Source: Folioceros fuciformis
Lineage: Eukaryota > Anthocerotophyta > Anthocerotopsida > Anthocerotales
Length of the DNA stretch: 64,000 nucleotides
Assembly: GCA_049999805.1 (NCBI GenBank)
Contig: JBNGIO010005921.1
Location: 50,229 to 114,228, forward strand
Reading direction: 5' to 3'
Each line of letters begins with the position of its first letter. Within the stretch, counting starts at the first letter, position 1. A model generated the notes under the pieces. It had not been told where the DNA came from. It did no database searches and saw nothing but the letters and a program-made list of their open reading frames with translations. Positions 35,805-47,075 of the stretch are shown here, one piece after another. The position numbers and the translations under genes were made by a program.

Positions 35805-37922
35805 ATGGGGAACAAACAGAGTCAAGGTCCTGTTTCCAGTGCAGAATTCGTGTCTTTGTCACGGTACGTCCTGGTTTAATTCGTTTTCTGTTTCCCTTTA
35901 AATGCCTTCGGTTTGACGCACCAGTTGATCTAAGGTGTTCCTCATGTCCAGGCGGTTCACATCAAGTGAGCTTGAGGATCTGAAGCGGCTCTTCTCGTCG
36001 CTAGCGCTACAGTCTCGGAGTGATGGCCAACATGTGATAGCATCTGTCTTCCAGGTTAATTTTTACCGTCCTTTCCTGGGGAGGCAGATTTTATGCCTAT
36101 GCAAATTTCGGACGACGAGGCAAGTTAGGGATGTGGAAATTCCATCCATGACCCGGGATTTTCCTTGTCTTTGTTGTTGGTGTAATCGTTCATCGAATTG
36201 GCTCCATTTGCAGGCCTATTTTGGCATACACGGTGCCCTTGGGGCCAGGTTGTTTGATGTAGTTACTCAAGTGCGGAAGGATCAATGCTTGTTTTTCGAG
36301 GATCTTGTAATAGCGAAGGTGAGGATCCTTATCAGATTTAGCCCTCTGCAGGCAAGGCGAACATTCGTTGGGCTATGAGTTTGGAGGCTCTGGGTTGCTC
36401 CTTAGGACATCCAGAGGCTTTATGCTCGTTATATTGTTGTTGCAGGTGTGACTCAGCCTTGACAGCAGGTGCATTTTGGAAGTGCAGGCAAAGTATGAGA
36501 AAGGCTCACCTGATGAGGTTGAGAGCTTCACGTACCAGCTTCTAGACTTGACTGGCGATGGAGACGTGCAGAGGTCAGATTCTTGCTTGGATAGTGTTGA
36601 TCGATGCGATTTCCATGTAGCTGTGGGAAGCTTGTCTGCCATCATGTTAAACATTCTCATACATACCTAAAACAGGGGCGAAGTCGAATCGGTTGTGCTC
36701 TCGATTTTGGAGACTGTTCTTGGTCCGAGTGAGGCAGTCGTGGGGGACTCTCTGTCAGAACAGAGTCTACAGGGATTTGTGAATGCTTCTACTTATTCCG
36801 GTGAAGCTGGAAAGGATGGTGAGATATGCATGACGATAGAGGATTTCCGCAAATGGTGCGTTTTGGTTCCAGCCGTGAAGAGATTTCTCGGTACCCTGTT
36901 GACGACTCCATCAGCAGGTTTCCCCTGTCTCCTGTCCTGGTATGGCACCTTCTGTTGTGTTACTGCAGCACAGCCCACTAACCTGTTGATGTCTTTGTGG
37001 TGTGTTCCTCAGGAATGTTTGGTCGGAAAGTCCCGACGTTGCTGAAGCCAGATAGCCTGGAGACTAGTACTGTACTTTTGAAGCGGGAGCATGCATGGCA
37101 TCTCTCCGGCGTGCTTCAACTTCAAGAGGCAGAGGAATGGTTGCTCTGCTACAACAGTTCTGTAAACGGGATGAGCTTAACCAGCCTCTTGAGCTGCATG
37201 TCGTGAGTAGCTAACTCTCCACACGTCGATTGGCCTTCTTCTTTTTTCTGCATGGTGAAGAAGAAGGAGAAGAAGAAAACGGTGGCTTTCTGTAGCGCTC
37301 AGGAGGCCATTCCATCGGGATCATTTCCGTCCCCTCTTTTTGAATGCAGAGCGGTTAAGGGACCTTCCGTGCTAGTAGTGAGGGACGAGAATGGAGCTGT
37401 CTTCGGAGGGTATGCGAGCCAAGCATGGGACAAGAACAGCGAGTTCTACGGAGACATGAAGTCCTTCCTCTTCACGCTACAGCCAGTGAGCTGCATCTAC
37501 CGTCCCTCAGGATCCAACTCCAATATGCAGTGGGTGAGACGAATGAGCATCAACAGAGGTAGGAGCTGCTGTGCAAGGAATCACCAACTGAAAGGAAGGT
37601 GTGTGTTGTGTCACAGTGTGCCGTGAACTTCGCTTCGGAGAGCATCCCAAACGGAATCGGCTTCGGTGGGCAAGTACACCACTTCGGGCTCTTCCTTACA
37701 GCCAGTTTGGAGAACGGGCACACCCACCACTCCGTGACATACAACAACCCACCCCTTGCAGGGAAGGCAGACATCGTTCCCAACGCAATCGAATGCTGGG
37801 CTGTGTTAAGCGAGGTGAAGAAGGAAGGGGAGGATGGAGCTTTGAAGGGTACCATTCTGGAGAGATTCAAAGAGGAGCGAAACTTTCTTAAGCTTGTGGA
37901 CATGGCCAACTCCAGTCACTAA
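35805..37922 (+). CDS. TLDc-domain protein
   Basis: Eight exons: 35805-35863, 35952-36054, 36214-36318, 36488-36573, 36676-36917, 37013-37202, 37350-37533 and 37617-37922. GT-AG borders and phases agree, giving 424 aa. The N-terminus MGNKQSQG fits an N-myristoylation signal. The middle part contains an EF-hand-like LDLTGDGDVQRGEVES. The C-terminal TLDc domain (about residues 235-420) has KGPSVLVVRDENGAVFGGYA, FYGDMKSFLFTLQP, NGIGFGGQVHHFGLFLTASL and VPNAIECWAV. TLDc proteins are linked to oxidative-stress resistance and, in animals and yeast, to V-ATPase regulation. This architecture matches a plant-wide family of unknown precise role. Membrane attachment is inferred from the N-terminus. Confidence 0.9.
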
Positions 37923-39310
37923 TTGTACATTCTCCCTGGACGTCGTAGGTCACGGGCATGAGCCTCCTGTACCATGCATTTTCTAGTATGCAATAAACTG
38001 GACCACTCCTTGTGCAACATCTGGAAGAAGTCAATGGTGTGCATGATGTACACCCACAGGGCCCGGAGCAAGCAGCGTGATGAGGCTACCACAAGACATG
38101 GCGTGTGTGACATGACTCAAAGCATGGCCATCTGAAAGAGCACTCAAGCAATTCTGATATTGTTCGCTCCCTTCTGTGCTGTGTGCCCTTTTGCGCAGAA
38201 GGACACTGTGGTGCACCACCACTAAGGTCTTGGGATTTGGTGACGAGCAGATCTTGTGGTCCTGCACTGCTACTGTGGTGAGACGGCGATTTTGTTTTCC
38301 GTCTTTTCCTCCCCCCGACCCCAGCCATACTGGGCCACCACAATGAGCAGGATCGGAATGTCATGTCATCTGATATCCAAGGCGCGAGGTAATGAGCCGA
38401 CCCCTTTCTGATGATTGCCCAAACCAAAATGCAGCTCGCAAAGCATATGGTCCACAGTGGCGAGTGTACTTGCAGAGCTGATGACAAGGATTCGAAAGGC
38501 AAGCAAGACAAAAGGAGGCTGGTGACGTTATTTTGATAAGATAAGCAGCTGTAGCAACCCAGCAGTCCAAAAGAGCGGCAGCAGAGCAAGGTGGGTTGGA
38601 CTTGTCTTGGGCGGTCCCACTGGCCCTGCAGCATGTGGACGCAGGAGGTGCAGGACGCCGGGTCGGGAACTGCTGGGGCAGGCAAAATGAGGCTCTGGCG
38701 GAGAAGATGCAGAGCAGAGGAGAGGAGCGGGGACTGCGGTGGCTGGTGCAGGTACAGGTGCACAGGTGGAGGGCCCCATGACCATGGGGGTCCATGCCTC
38801 ATGGGAGGACCATGGGAAGAGACGTGGGTCCATGACTGCGGCTATATGTGAGGCTGAGCGGATATGGTGGGCGATTCGCGATATTTGCCAAATGGCATCG
38901 CCACCTCTCGTGTCTTCTCTTCCCAACAGAGCTTGCCGCAGTAGCAGCTTGGGGAATCTGCATTCGCTGGACTGTTGTGCAGTCATGCCGCTCCGTTCGT
39001 CGAGGTCACGTTGCTCTGATCAGCAGTCTTCCGAGAGGCAGCTCATCCGAGGCTCGGAGAGAGACACGGGCTCTTCCCCAAGAGGGCGGCAACTGGCAAG
39101 GCTCCGCGCCTGGCTGTGGTGGGCAAGTGTCTCGTATAGTTGCGACTGCAACCCGGCAAGTGGCAAGAGCCACTCGATCACCGACAGTGAACAATCGCAA
39201 TGGCAATCGCTGCTTCTCACATCAGGTTCGTCCCCCTTCACTCATCTCCTCTTTTTAAATTCATACTTGGTATCCTGCAGCATTCCAACTTTTCGAGCCG
39301 TGTCACTCCT

Positions 39311-39342
39311 TTCTTCCTTCCTTCCTTCCTTCCTTCCTTCCT
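39311..39342. repeat. microsatellite (TTCC)n
   Basis: About eight uninterrupted TTCC units on the plus strand. Confidence 0.9.
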
Positions 39343-40106
39343 CGCCACTTGCCAAGACACGATACCCAACACCCACCCCCCCTATGATCCTCCATCCCCA
39401 CAGTTCACTTTGCCGGACTGTTGCAATCTGCTATCCTCGGTATTGTAATCCAATCCCAAGTGGTTCCACCACCAACTCTCGCATACATATCCTAGCAGCC
39501 CAAGTCACACGCCACCTTCACCTCCGTGAGGGCCACGGCCCACATTGTGTTACATACTAGGTACTCTTCCCATGAGCCTTAGTAGCCATTTTCCCCGTCT
39601 TTCTCAGCGTAGCACGTTGCAGCCGTACCAGTACTACCCTTGCCTGCTTGTCCTCCTACATGCCAACTGTATGCCTGGGTGTCGAGTCTCGCTCGACCTT
39701 TCCGCCCAAGAAAAGGGTTTCAAAGGGGTGTCAAGCGAACACTTGCATAAAGGAGAATCTCCCAGAAGAGCGGCAGACCACCAGCCCCATATCTGTGCTA
39801 CGCAAGCCCACTCCCATACAGTCTGATACATAGTAACAACCATAGAGTACACCCACTCATCTCGCCATCAAGGAAGCCATCCTGATCCAGTGATCCCCTC
39901 ACTTAGCCCAGCCTCGCCTCCCACATCCCGCACATGCCACAACATATGCTCATGTATGCAAAGGGCAGGGTGCAGGTGTCCGTGTCAGGCAGCAGGCTCC
40001 TGCTGCTGCAGGGAGTGAGTATATAATGCATCAGGGTAGGTTGATTATTGCGTACGGTGCCTCTTGGCTTCTTCTCCGCTTTCCTTCTCTTCTCCTTTCC
40101 CTCTCT

Positions 40107-40136
40107 TCTCGTCTCGTCTCGTCTCGTCTCGTCTCT
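40107..40136. repeat. microsatellite (TCTCG)n
   Basis: Five consecutive TCTCG units flanked by TCTTC variants. Confidence 0.9.
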
Positions 40137-40997
40137 TCTCCTGTAGCCCTGGAAGGAAGCGCGGTGCGAGCACCTGCAGTCTCCAGTACAGCAGTCAGCC
40201 GTGACAACTGAACCCACCCCTTCATTTCGCACTCGATCCAGTCATAAATTCCATCCCTGGGCAGCTTGGACCAGAAGTTGAACCTGTGGTTCTTTATTCC
40301 CCCGTCTTTATCCCTCGTCGCTGGACTCACTCTCGACTAGTTGCTGTGCAGATCCTTTTATATTTCTCCTATTACAACAGTGTACGAATTAAAGTAATAA
40401 TTCCGGCGGGCCGCACCCTTGCCCACCTCCATCCACACAGCCATAGGTTCGCATGATGTATGGCGATACACACATGCGTCCTTCACTCACAAGCCTGCCA
40501 AACAGAGCCTCAGCCTGGCCTACAGGTAGCAATCATGCAGTCACAGGCGGGCCGGGGTCAAGGCCATCAGAAGGGCAGCAGGTCACCCGTCAGGAGAGGA
40601 CAGGCAGGGCATTGCAGGGGAGAGCCAGGGCCAGGACAGAGCCAGGGCCAGAGCCAGAGCCCAGAGGCAGGGCAGCCAGAGGCAGGGCGGCCAGGGGAGG
40701 TCGATTGTCATTGTCCCCATGCGTGGGTTGTTATTCCTGTCCTTGATCCGCAAACGAAATCATTGACTAACATGGGACAACGGGACGGAAAGCCGGAACC
40801 CGGGCCAGTTCCGGCTGTCGTCCCCGTTACCGTTGCGCCGACGGGCAGAGGCCGTGAGCCCGTCCGCGCGTCCGGGCGTCCGGCTCCGGCTGCAGGGCCC
40901 GGCGCAATGATAAGCAGCCCACATGCCCGTAGAGTCATCACTGCACTCAGCTGCGCTGGGCTGTGTTTTAACTACTTGCCCGGTTAGGTATTCAATT

Positions 40998-41034
40998 CCA
41001 ACCAGAGCCAGATCCAGAGCCAGAGCCAGAGCCA

Positions 41035-41082
<48 letters not shown>
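40998..41082. repeat. hexanucleotide repeat (GAGCCA/GAGCCC)n
   Basis: Consecutive GAGCCA units change into GAGCCC units. Read on the minus strand this gives a Gly-Ser or Gly-Leu dipeptide frame, which is not taken as a gene. Confidence 0.9.
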
Positions 41083-42116
41083 ACCCCCGTCGGTTTGACC
41101 CCAGCCGCCTCTCTCCCTTTTATCNNNNNNNNNNNNNNNNNNNNNNNNNNNNNNNNNNNNNNNNNNNNNNNNNNNNNNNNNNNNNNNNNNNNNNNNNNNN
41201 NNNNNNNNNNNNNNNNNNNNNNNNAGTGGCGCCGCCTGGGATCTCGCATAAGCAGAACATGATCTCCAACAACTCCCAGTTAACGCCAGCACAAAGAAAG
41301 TGAAAGAGGAAGGGAAAGCCTTCTTCCGGCCGCATCCTTGTCGATCACGCTTTGTAGTCGACACACCCTTTACAACACAGCCCCCAGGCGCGAGCATTGC
41401 TCATGTGCCCCCCAGTCTATGTTTGGCCGCCAGGAGGGCCGAGGAGATGACTGTTGACTGTTCCCCGATGAAAATGGTGTGCTGCCGCGGGGAATCGGCG
41501 TCGTTGTCCATTTCCCAGTGTCAGAAATTGAAGGGAACATGAATAGACTGGGGGGCTGAACTCTGGGCTGGACTTTGGACTGGACTGGACTGGTGAACAA
41601 AACTGGGTTTATGTTGGGGGAGCGTCTACACCTGGTGGTTTAGCAGAATGAGGTGTCGGGGGGAGTTAGAAAATGATTTTTATTTGACGGTGGAAAGGGG
41701 GATGAATGATTCATGGGATTGAAGGAGGTGGTGTGGTGATGTCGGCATGTGTACGATCCTGGTGGGATGGAGGATGGGATGGGATGGGAGGCGATGTGGT
41801 GTGGTGCAGTGCGGCTAGGGCTGTGCTGGGTTGGGCGCTTTTGCTACAGTGGGGCGGATAGACAAATGGTACATGTTGGAAGGAATGGGATAAAATCTGA
41901 GCACCACGAGTCCAGCGGTACGTGCAGTACAGAGGTGGAGGAAGGGAGTTACCGGGAAAGTTTTTGGAGTTGGAAGGAAAGAAAGGAAGGGAAGAGACGG
42001 GAAAGCAAGGCAAGGGAAAGGAGAAAGGAGAACGGAGAAGTGATGGTGTAACTGGTGTAAATGCTTGGATGCTGCCCCCCCTGCACCCCCCGGGTGTCTG
42101 CTGCTCCCGCATCTTG

Positions 42117-42180
42117 TGCTGCTGCTGCTGCTGCTTCTGCTTCTGCTGCGCGCTGCTGCTGCTGCTGCTGCTGCTGCAGC
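42117..42180. repeat. trinucleotide repeat (CTG)n
   Basis: Two CTG blocks separated by CTT and CGC variants, within the upstream region of the bHLH gene. Confidence 0.85.
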
Positions 42181-42889
42181 TCTTCTCGCTCTCGCGTGCC
42201 TTGGTCTGTTGTGCGCGTGCTTGCGCGTTGGGCCGTTTGTTCTGCTCTCGGAGCGGCAGCGGCGACGCAATCCTAGAGGCCNNNNNNNNNNNNNNNNNNN
42301 NNNNNNNNNNNNNNNNNNNNNNNNNNNNNNNNNNNNNNNNNNNNNNNNNNNNNNNNNNNNNNNNNNNNNNNNNNNNNNNNNCGCGCGCGCGGCGGCATCC
42401 TTGTCAGGGGCCGGGGGTGAGCGATTCCGGGCCCGTCGGGCTGTCAGTCAGGCGCGCACTCGACCCGTGTGAGTGCAGAGCATGCGCGGGGACGGGGAAG
42501 GATCGGACGCTGCACGGGCTGGAGGCATCGAGTGGAATCGGATTGTGGAGTGTGGAGTGGCAGCAGCCGGAGCTGTAGCCTGGCGGTGAGCGCGACAGGA
42601 AACGGAGGAGGAAGTGGAGCAGGAGGAGGTGGGAGAGGAGGAGGAGGTGGTGGGAAAGGAGGAAGAGGAGGAGGACGACGAGGACTGTGATGGTGTGGTG
42701 TCTCATGTCCATGGCCCGGGCTGGCACCGACCAGGACCACTCCTTGTCGCGCGTGGTGCACTTGAAGGTCGGCAGGCGCTGGTTCACTATCATGGCCTGG
42801 CTCATTTCATGATACGCTCTCATACCGACCTCGGCCGTGAGTGGGACTCTGAGGAGGAAGGAGAGTGGAGGAGTGAGTTGAGTGAAGGA

Positions 42890-43040
42890 GGGAGGGAAGG
42901 AAGGAAGGAAGGAAGGAAGGAAGGAAGGAAGGAAGGAAGGANNNNNNNNNNGGAAGGAAGGAAGGAAGGAAGGAAGGAAGGAAGGAAGGAAGGAAGGAAG
43001 GAAGGAAGGAAGAAAGGAAGAAAGGAAGAAAGGAAGGAGG
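42890..43040. repeat. microsatellite (GGAA)n with a 10-N gap
   Basis: A long GGAA array interrupted by exactly 10 N at 42942-42951 and degrading to GAAA/GGAG at its right end. The array length is therefore uncertain. Confidence 0.95.
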
Positions 43041-43378
43041 GAGTGGTAGGGAGTGAGTTTGCGTGTGTTTGTGTTTGCTTGTGTGCATGGATGTGCGTCT
43101 GAGGCCCGGGGGGAGTGGGTGAGCGGGGGTCGGGAATTCGCGCACTGCTGAATATGCTGGATCCCGGAGACCAGCGGAGGCCTGGGAGGTTTGCCGTGCG
43201 CGTGCCGCGCCTTGAGGCTTACGGGAGGAGGAGGTGTGGCTTCTTGAGCTCGCGTGGTGCTGGAATGGGAGCGGACGGGTGGGGGCTCGTCCGGGGAGCG
43301 TGAGGGATGCAGCGCTGGTGGTGGCGTGGTTGACGGTGAGGTCAGAAGGGAAGGATTGCTAGGGAGGCATTGCCGGGG

Positions 43379-43426
43379 GAGAGACGAGACAAGACAAGAC
43401 AAGACGAGACGAGACGAGACGAGACG
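43379..43426. repeat. microsatellite (GAGAC/AAGAC)n
   Basis: About nine pentanucleotide units 30-80 bp upstream of the bHLH ATG. GAGAC is the reverse complement of the TCTCG-phase repeat at 40107. Confidence 0.9.
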
Positions 43427-43456
43427 AAGGTGGCGTGTGTCGTGTTACAGTAGAGC

Positions 43457-45569
43457 ATGGGCAGAGGGAGTGTCGTGGAAGTGCATTGGCCTAATCTTAT
43501 CGACTCTAATCTGTGTGCGATCAGCGGCGGCTATGGCAGCTTTCCGCAAATGCACATGGGAGGGAGCTTTGTAGACGATTATTCGCTGGCGATGGCGGCA
43601 CCCGCGGCCTTGTGGTCCGGGGGTGTGGCGCCCTCTGCTGCGTCGGCTTCTGCTGCTGGTGCCGGTGCTGTTCCCCCTGCTGCTGTGCAGGGGATGGGGA
43701 TGAGTGCCGGTCTTGCCAACTTCTCGTCCTCGCAGCTTCTCTTTGGTCCTGGATTTGGTTTCGGGTCGGGAGTGAGCTTGCCGGGGATGAGTATGAGCAT
43801 GAGCATGGCGCAGTCGGGGACTCTGGGATTAGCGTCGCCGGAGCCGACTTTGTTCGACATGGTCAATGCAGTGCCGCGGAGCTTGCGCGCGCTAGGGCCG
43901 GGCTTTGGGGGCGGGGGCATGCTGGACATGGCGGGAGCGATGCACCATCCTCTTGCGTCTTCGGGATTAGGATTAGGGAGCGCCTGCGGTGCGGCCGCTG
44001 GCGCCTTTGCGCTGCAACAGGAATTGGAAGCTGCAGAATTGGTACCAGTTTCGGATAACGGAGATCTGCAGCATCTGCCGCCGATGCCTCCCGTTCTTGG
44101 AGGAGGATTGGGGGACGACGCAGCGGCCTCGCTGCTCAACATGCACGCCAACGTTCCCCAGCCTCTGCCGATGCCTCTGCAGCAGGTGTCCGGGCTCGGG
44201 GAGGGGAGTAATGACGACCTTTTCGCCTTACCTCTGCCCGCAGGAATGTCCGTGCCCATGGACGCAGGCGTGTCAGGTTCAGGTGTGGGAGGTAGCTTCA
44301 TGGAAATGGCCGGCCGCCAGTTTCAGCTCGACTCCTTCTCCGACCTCGCAGATTTGTCTGCCATCACCACCAGCCAGCCTTTAAATTATACTCTGCAGCA
44401 GGATCCGGGTGCAGGAATGCAGTCGATACTTCCTGCTGTCGGACCCAGGATCGGAGGTGTGCCGGATAACATGCCGGCGGCTGGACCTCCGCCTCCGCCT
44501 CCTCCCCTCCGGTTTGCGGATCTTAATGTCACTTCCATTCCTTACGACAGCCGGTACCGCCAGCCGTATGGATCTTCTGTCCCTCCTGGTCTGCTCTTCC
44601 TTAAGGCGGACTCCAAGGCAGACCATGGCTTTCCGGGATCTTCTCTTCATACCGGAGGAGGTGGAGGAGGAGGAGTCGGGCGAGGAGGAGCAGGAGGAGG
44701 TCTCGGTTTGGGTGGTGGTCTGGGAGGAGCAGGAGTGCTCCCAGGTGGTGCATTGGTGCTGGATGGAGCACGCAGCGAGCTCATTAACATCTCCAAAATG
44801 ACACCTCAGGAGATTTTGGATGCCAAAAATCTTGTCGCGTCCAAAAACCACAGCGAGGCTGAGAGACGGCGTCGAGAGAGGATCAACACGCATCTCGCCA
44901 CTCTGCGCACCATACTTCCCAGTTCCACCAAGGTGCGACTAGTATGTTGTGTCCTCCCATCTGTCTGTCATGTCGGTTCTTGATTCGTCTCCATGGGTCT
45001 CGAGACGTGCAAAGCTCCAAGGATCTGCTTTGTCCAGGCGGGCCCTCACAAACCGTCAATTCCTTGTCCTGTGCATGCTGCAGACCGACAAGGCTTCCTT
45101 GCTGGGAGAGGTGATCGAGCATGTCAAGGAGCTGAAGCGGCAGGCAGCCGACATCGACGGCCCTGTGCCAACCGAGGTGGACGAGCTCGGAGTCGAGATG
45201 AGCCAGGCCAGCGAGAAACATCCAGGCAAGGTCGTCATCAAGCTCACCGTGTGCTGCGACGACAGACCTGGCCTCCTCACAGATATCGGCGGAGCAGTGG
45301 AAGCGTGCAAGCTGGACAACTTCAGCGTGGAGCTCTCCACCTTGGCCGGCAGGCTGAAGGTGATCATGCTGGCTGCCTGCACCGAATCCGTGCAAGAAGC
45401 CAAACAGGATGCTGTCATGAACAGCCTGCAGGAGGCAGTGCGCGCAGCCCTGGACAAGGTCGGGCCTGCCACAATTGCTGCCACTTCCACGCGGACCAAC
45501 TCCTCGGGCAGCTCAGGAGGCCTGAAGCGGCAGAGAGTTGGTATGGAAACTTCCAGCCCCTCGTGTTGA
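43457..45569 (+). CDS. bHLH transcription factor with ACT-like domain (TMO5/bHLH30 clade)
   Basis: Two exons, 43457-44932 and 45084-45569, encode 653 aa. The N-terminal 440 residues are a Gly/Ala/Pro/Met-rich, probably disordered region. The clade signature ISKMTPQEILDAKNLVASK precedes the basic region NHSEAERRRRERIN, whose His-Glu-Arg pattern predicts E-box/G-box binding. Helix 2 (TDKASLLGEVIEHVKELKRQ) starts exon 2, as in this subfamily. A C-terminal ACT-like dimerisation domain follows (KVVIKLTVCCDDRPGLLTDI and RLKVIMLAACTES), and the tail GGLKRQRVG also matches bHLH30/106/107 and TMO5 relatives, which act in vascular and organ patterning. A nuclear, DNA-binding role is firm; the developmental role is inferred. 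The clade is usually 320-380 aa, so the N-terminus is unusually long. Confidence 0.93.
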
Positions 45570-46440
45570 GACTCTGTACAGCTCCACATTGGAACCCGAG
45601 GAAGAAGAGGGAGGAACCTCGCAACTTGGATGATGAAGAAGAAGTCCTCTTCTGGGATATAGTTTAGAGTCATGAAGACGATTGATGGCTGTGTGGGAGG
45701 GAGCCTGGCTAGCAGACACTTCCCGAACATTCATCTTTGCATCTGTCATGCTTGTACTCCTACTTCACCAACCTTATTTTACCCAAGCGGCGCTTCTTGA
45801 GCAGAGGCTGAAGCTGATCCGGAATACCGCCATGGCCACGAGACTCCAGCTTGAATCCAGGAGTGAGCTGTCCCTCGCGGCGACATGCAGCCCTCCAGAT
45901 TTCTTCCCTGTGGCACATGCCGAATCCCGGCTCCGCTGCACGCGGAGCGTGGGATGCTCAAATCTCGGCCTCCCGAATTCCACTGTTTATGCGGACTCGC
46001 TCTTTCTTCCTCCACCAAATCACGTATCTGCGTTGTCACTAGTTTCGAATCCATTCCGCGGTACAGAGTGGCCCACGCGGTTCTGTCTCTTCTCGTTTCA
46101 TCTCGTGGCTTCTCGTCTCGTCCAGTCTCGTTTCCTCTCGTCGCGTCGCGTCTCTTCTCGTCCTGTCTTGTCTCATCCCCGCCTGGACCGTTTTGCTTCC
46201 CACAGCGGCAAGCCGGATGCTCGATCCCGAGATACCGAAGGCCCATTCCCGGCATGACAATTGGCCATTTTCGACATGCCAGGTTTGGATAGACCCCGCC
46301 TAGAGAAATCACAGCAAAATCATCTTGGGTTATGAAGTCTCGTAACGCCTTTTGTCCATGTCTCCACATCACATCGACTCCACATGGGTAAAAGTACCGT
46401 ACTTCCCAAGGCAAGCTTGGCCTTTAAAATAATCCATATG
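45570..46440. other. 3' region of the bHLH gene
   Basis: 3' UTR and downstream DNA. An imperfect TCTCG-type tract occurs at about 46084-46165. A 191-aa plus-strand frame here lacks recognisable domains and is not called. Confidence 0.45.
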
Positions 46441-46444
46441 AAGT

Positions 46445-46568
46445 TGTGTTGCTGATGATGTGAAAAGGTTTGTGTTGCTGATGATGTGAAAAGGTTTGTG
46501 TTGCTGATGATGTGAAAAGGTTTGTGTTGCTGATGATGTGAAAAGCTTTGTGTTGCTGATGATGTGGT
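46445..46568. repeat. minisatellite, 26 bp x about 5
   Basis: Unit tgtgttgctgatgatgtgaa + aaggtt, starting at 46445, 46471, 46497, 46523 and 46549; nearly identical copies. Confidence 0.95.
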
Positions 46569-46586
46569 TGTTACGGATGCCACTAG

Positions 46587-46778
46587 GATTCGATTTGTGA
46601 GCACGTCATCATCAACCCCTTGGTTGGGCTTCGATTTGTGAGCACGTTATCATCAACCCCTTGGTTGGGCGGTAGGGTTGTGGTAGAGGACGTCATCATC
46701 AACCCCTTGGTTGGGCTTCGATTTGTGAGCACGTTATCATCAACCCCTTGGTTGGGCGGTAGGGTTGTGGTAGAGGGT
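46587..46778. repeat. compound tandem repeat (A-A-B-A-B)
   Basis: Unit A (ttcgatttgtgagcacgt, then tatcatcaaccccttggttg) alternates with unit B (cggtagggttgtggtagagg, then acgtcatcatcaaccccttg). The catcaaccccttggttggg core is shared, giving a higher-order A-A-B-A-B structure. Confidence 0.9.
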
Positions 46779-47075
46779 TGTGCAAGTGCCAAAGTCCAAA
46801 AGTATTCTCCCTTACAAGACGGGCATACTTTCATCCCTCTTGCTCTTGAGACTCATGGAGCTATGGGCAAGGACTTTTCAAGGTTTATCAAAGGTTTATC
46901 AAGGAGTGCGCCAAGGTTTATCAAAGCAATAGGAATAATGTTCTCCCTCTTTTATCTGTGGACAATTTTTAGAACAGCTACAAGCGCAGGTCAAACAGCT
47001 TCTTCGGCACCAATGGTAGGTAGGCTTTTTGTTATTCCACATCATGACATTTTGGGAGCAGTAGGTAGTTTTTGA
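46779..47075 (+). mobile_element. possible retroelement fragment
   Basis: A frame continuing from the repeat encodes KYSPLQDGHTFIPLALETHG followed by AMGKDFSRFIK. It resembles the conserved tail found after reverse-transcriptase domains of some plant non-LTR-like elements. It is short and not otherwise supported. Confidence 0.3.

Larger units (their letters stand above)
37923..40980. other. long intergenic region upstream of the bHLH gene, part 1
   Basis: No gene supported. Frames up to 273 aa on both strands are compositionally biased and overlap each other. Contains (TTCC)n at 39311-39342 and (TCTCG)n at 40107-40136. Imperfect cagagccagggccaggacag-type repeats lie at about 40615-40690. Confidence 0.5.
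41083..43378. other. upstream region of the bHLH gene, part 2, with gaps
   Basis: Includes 100-N gaps at 41125-41224 and 42282-42381, a CTG/CTT trinucleotide stretch at about 42117-42178 and the GGAA array with its 10-N gap. No gene is supported; the long frames come from the microsatellites. Confidence 0.5.

Noticed and set aside
38086-39560. 238-aa minus and 273-aa plus frames
   Set aside because: Overlap on opposite strands in biased sequence; no recognised motif, no plausible intron structure.
42404-43402. 332-aa minus-strand open frame
   Set aside because: Created by the GGAA/TTCC microsatellite and an N run; Pro/Ser/Leu-rich with no domain.
43579-44301. 240-aa minus-strand frame
   Set aside because: Antisense shadow of the GC-rich first exon of the bHLH gene.
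45682-46257. 191-aa plus-strand frame downstream of the bHLH gene
   Set aside because: Begins with a hydrophobic stretch but is otherwise Ser/Arg-rich and partly made of TCTCG-type repeats; probably 3' UTR and intergenic DNA.
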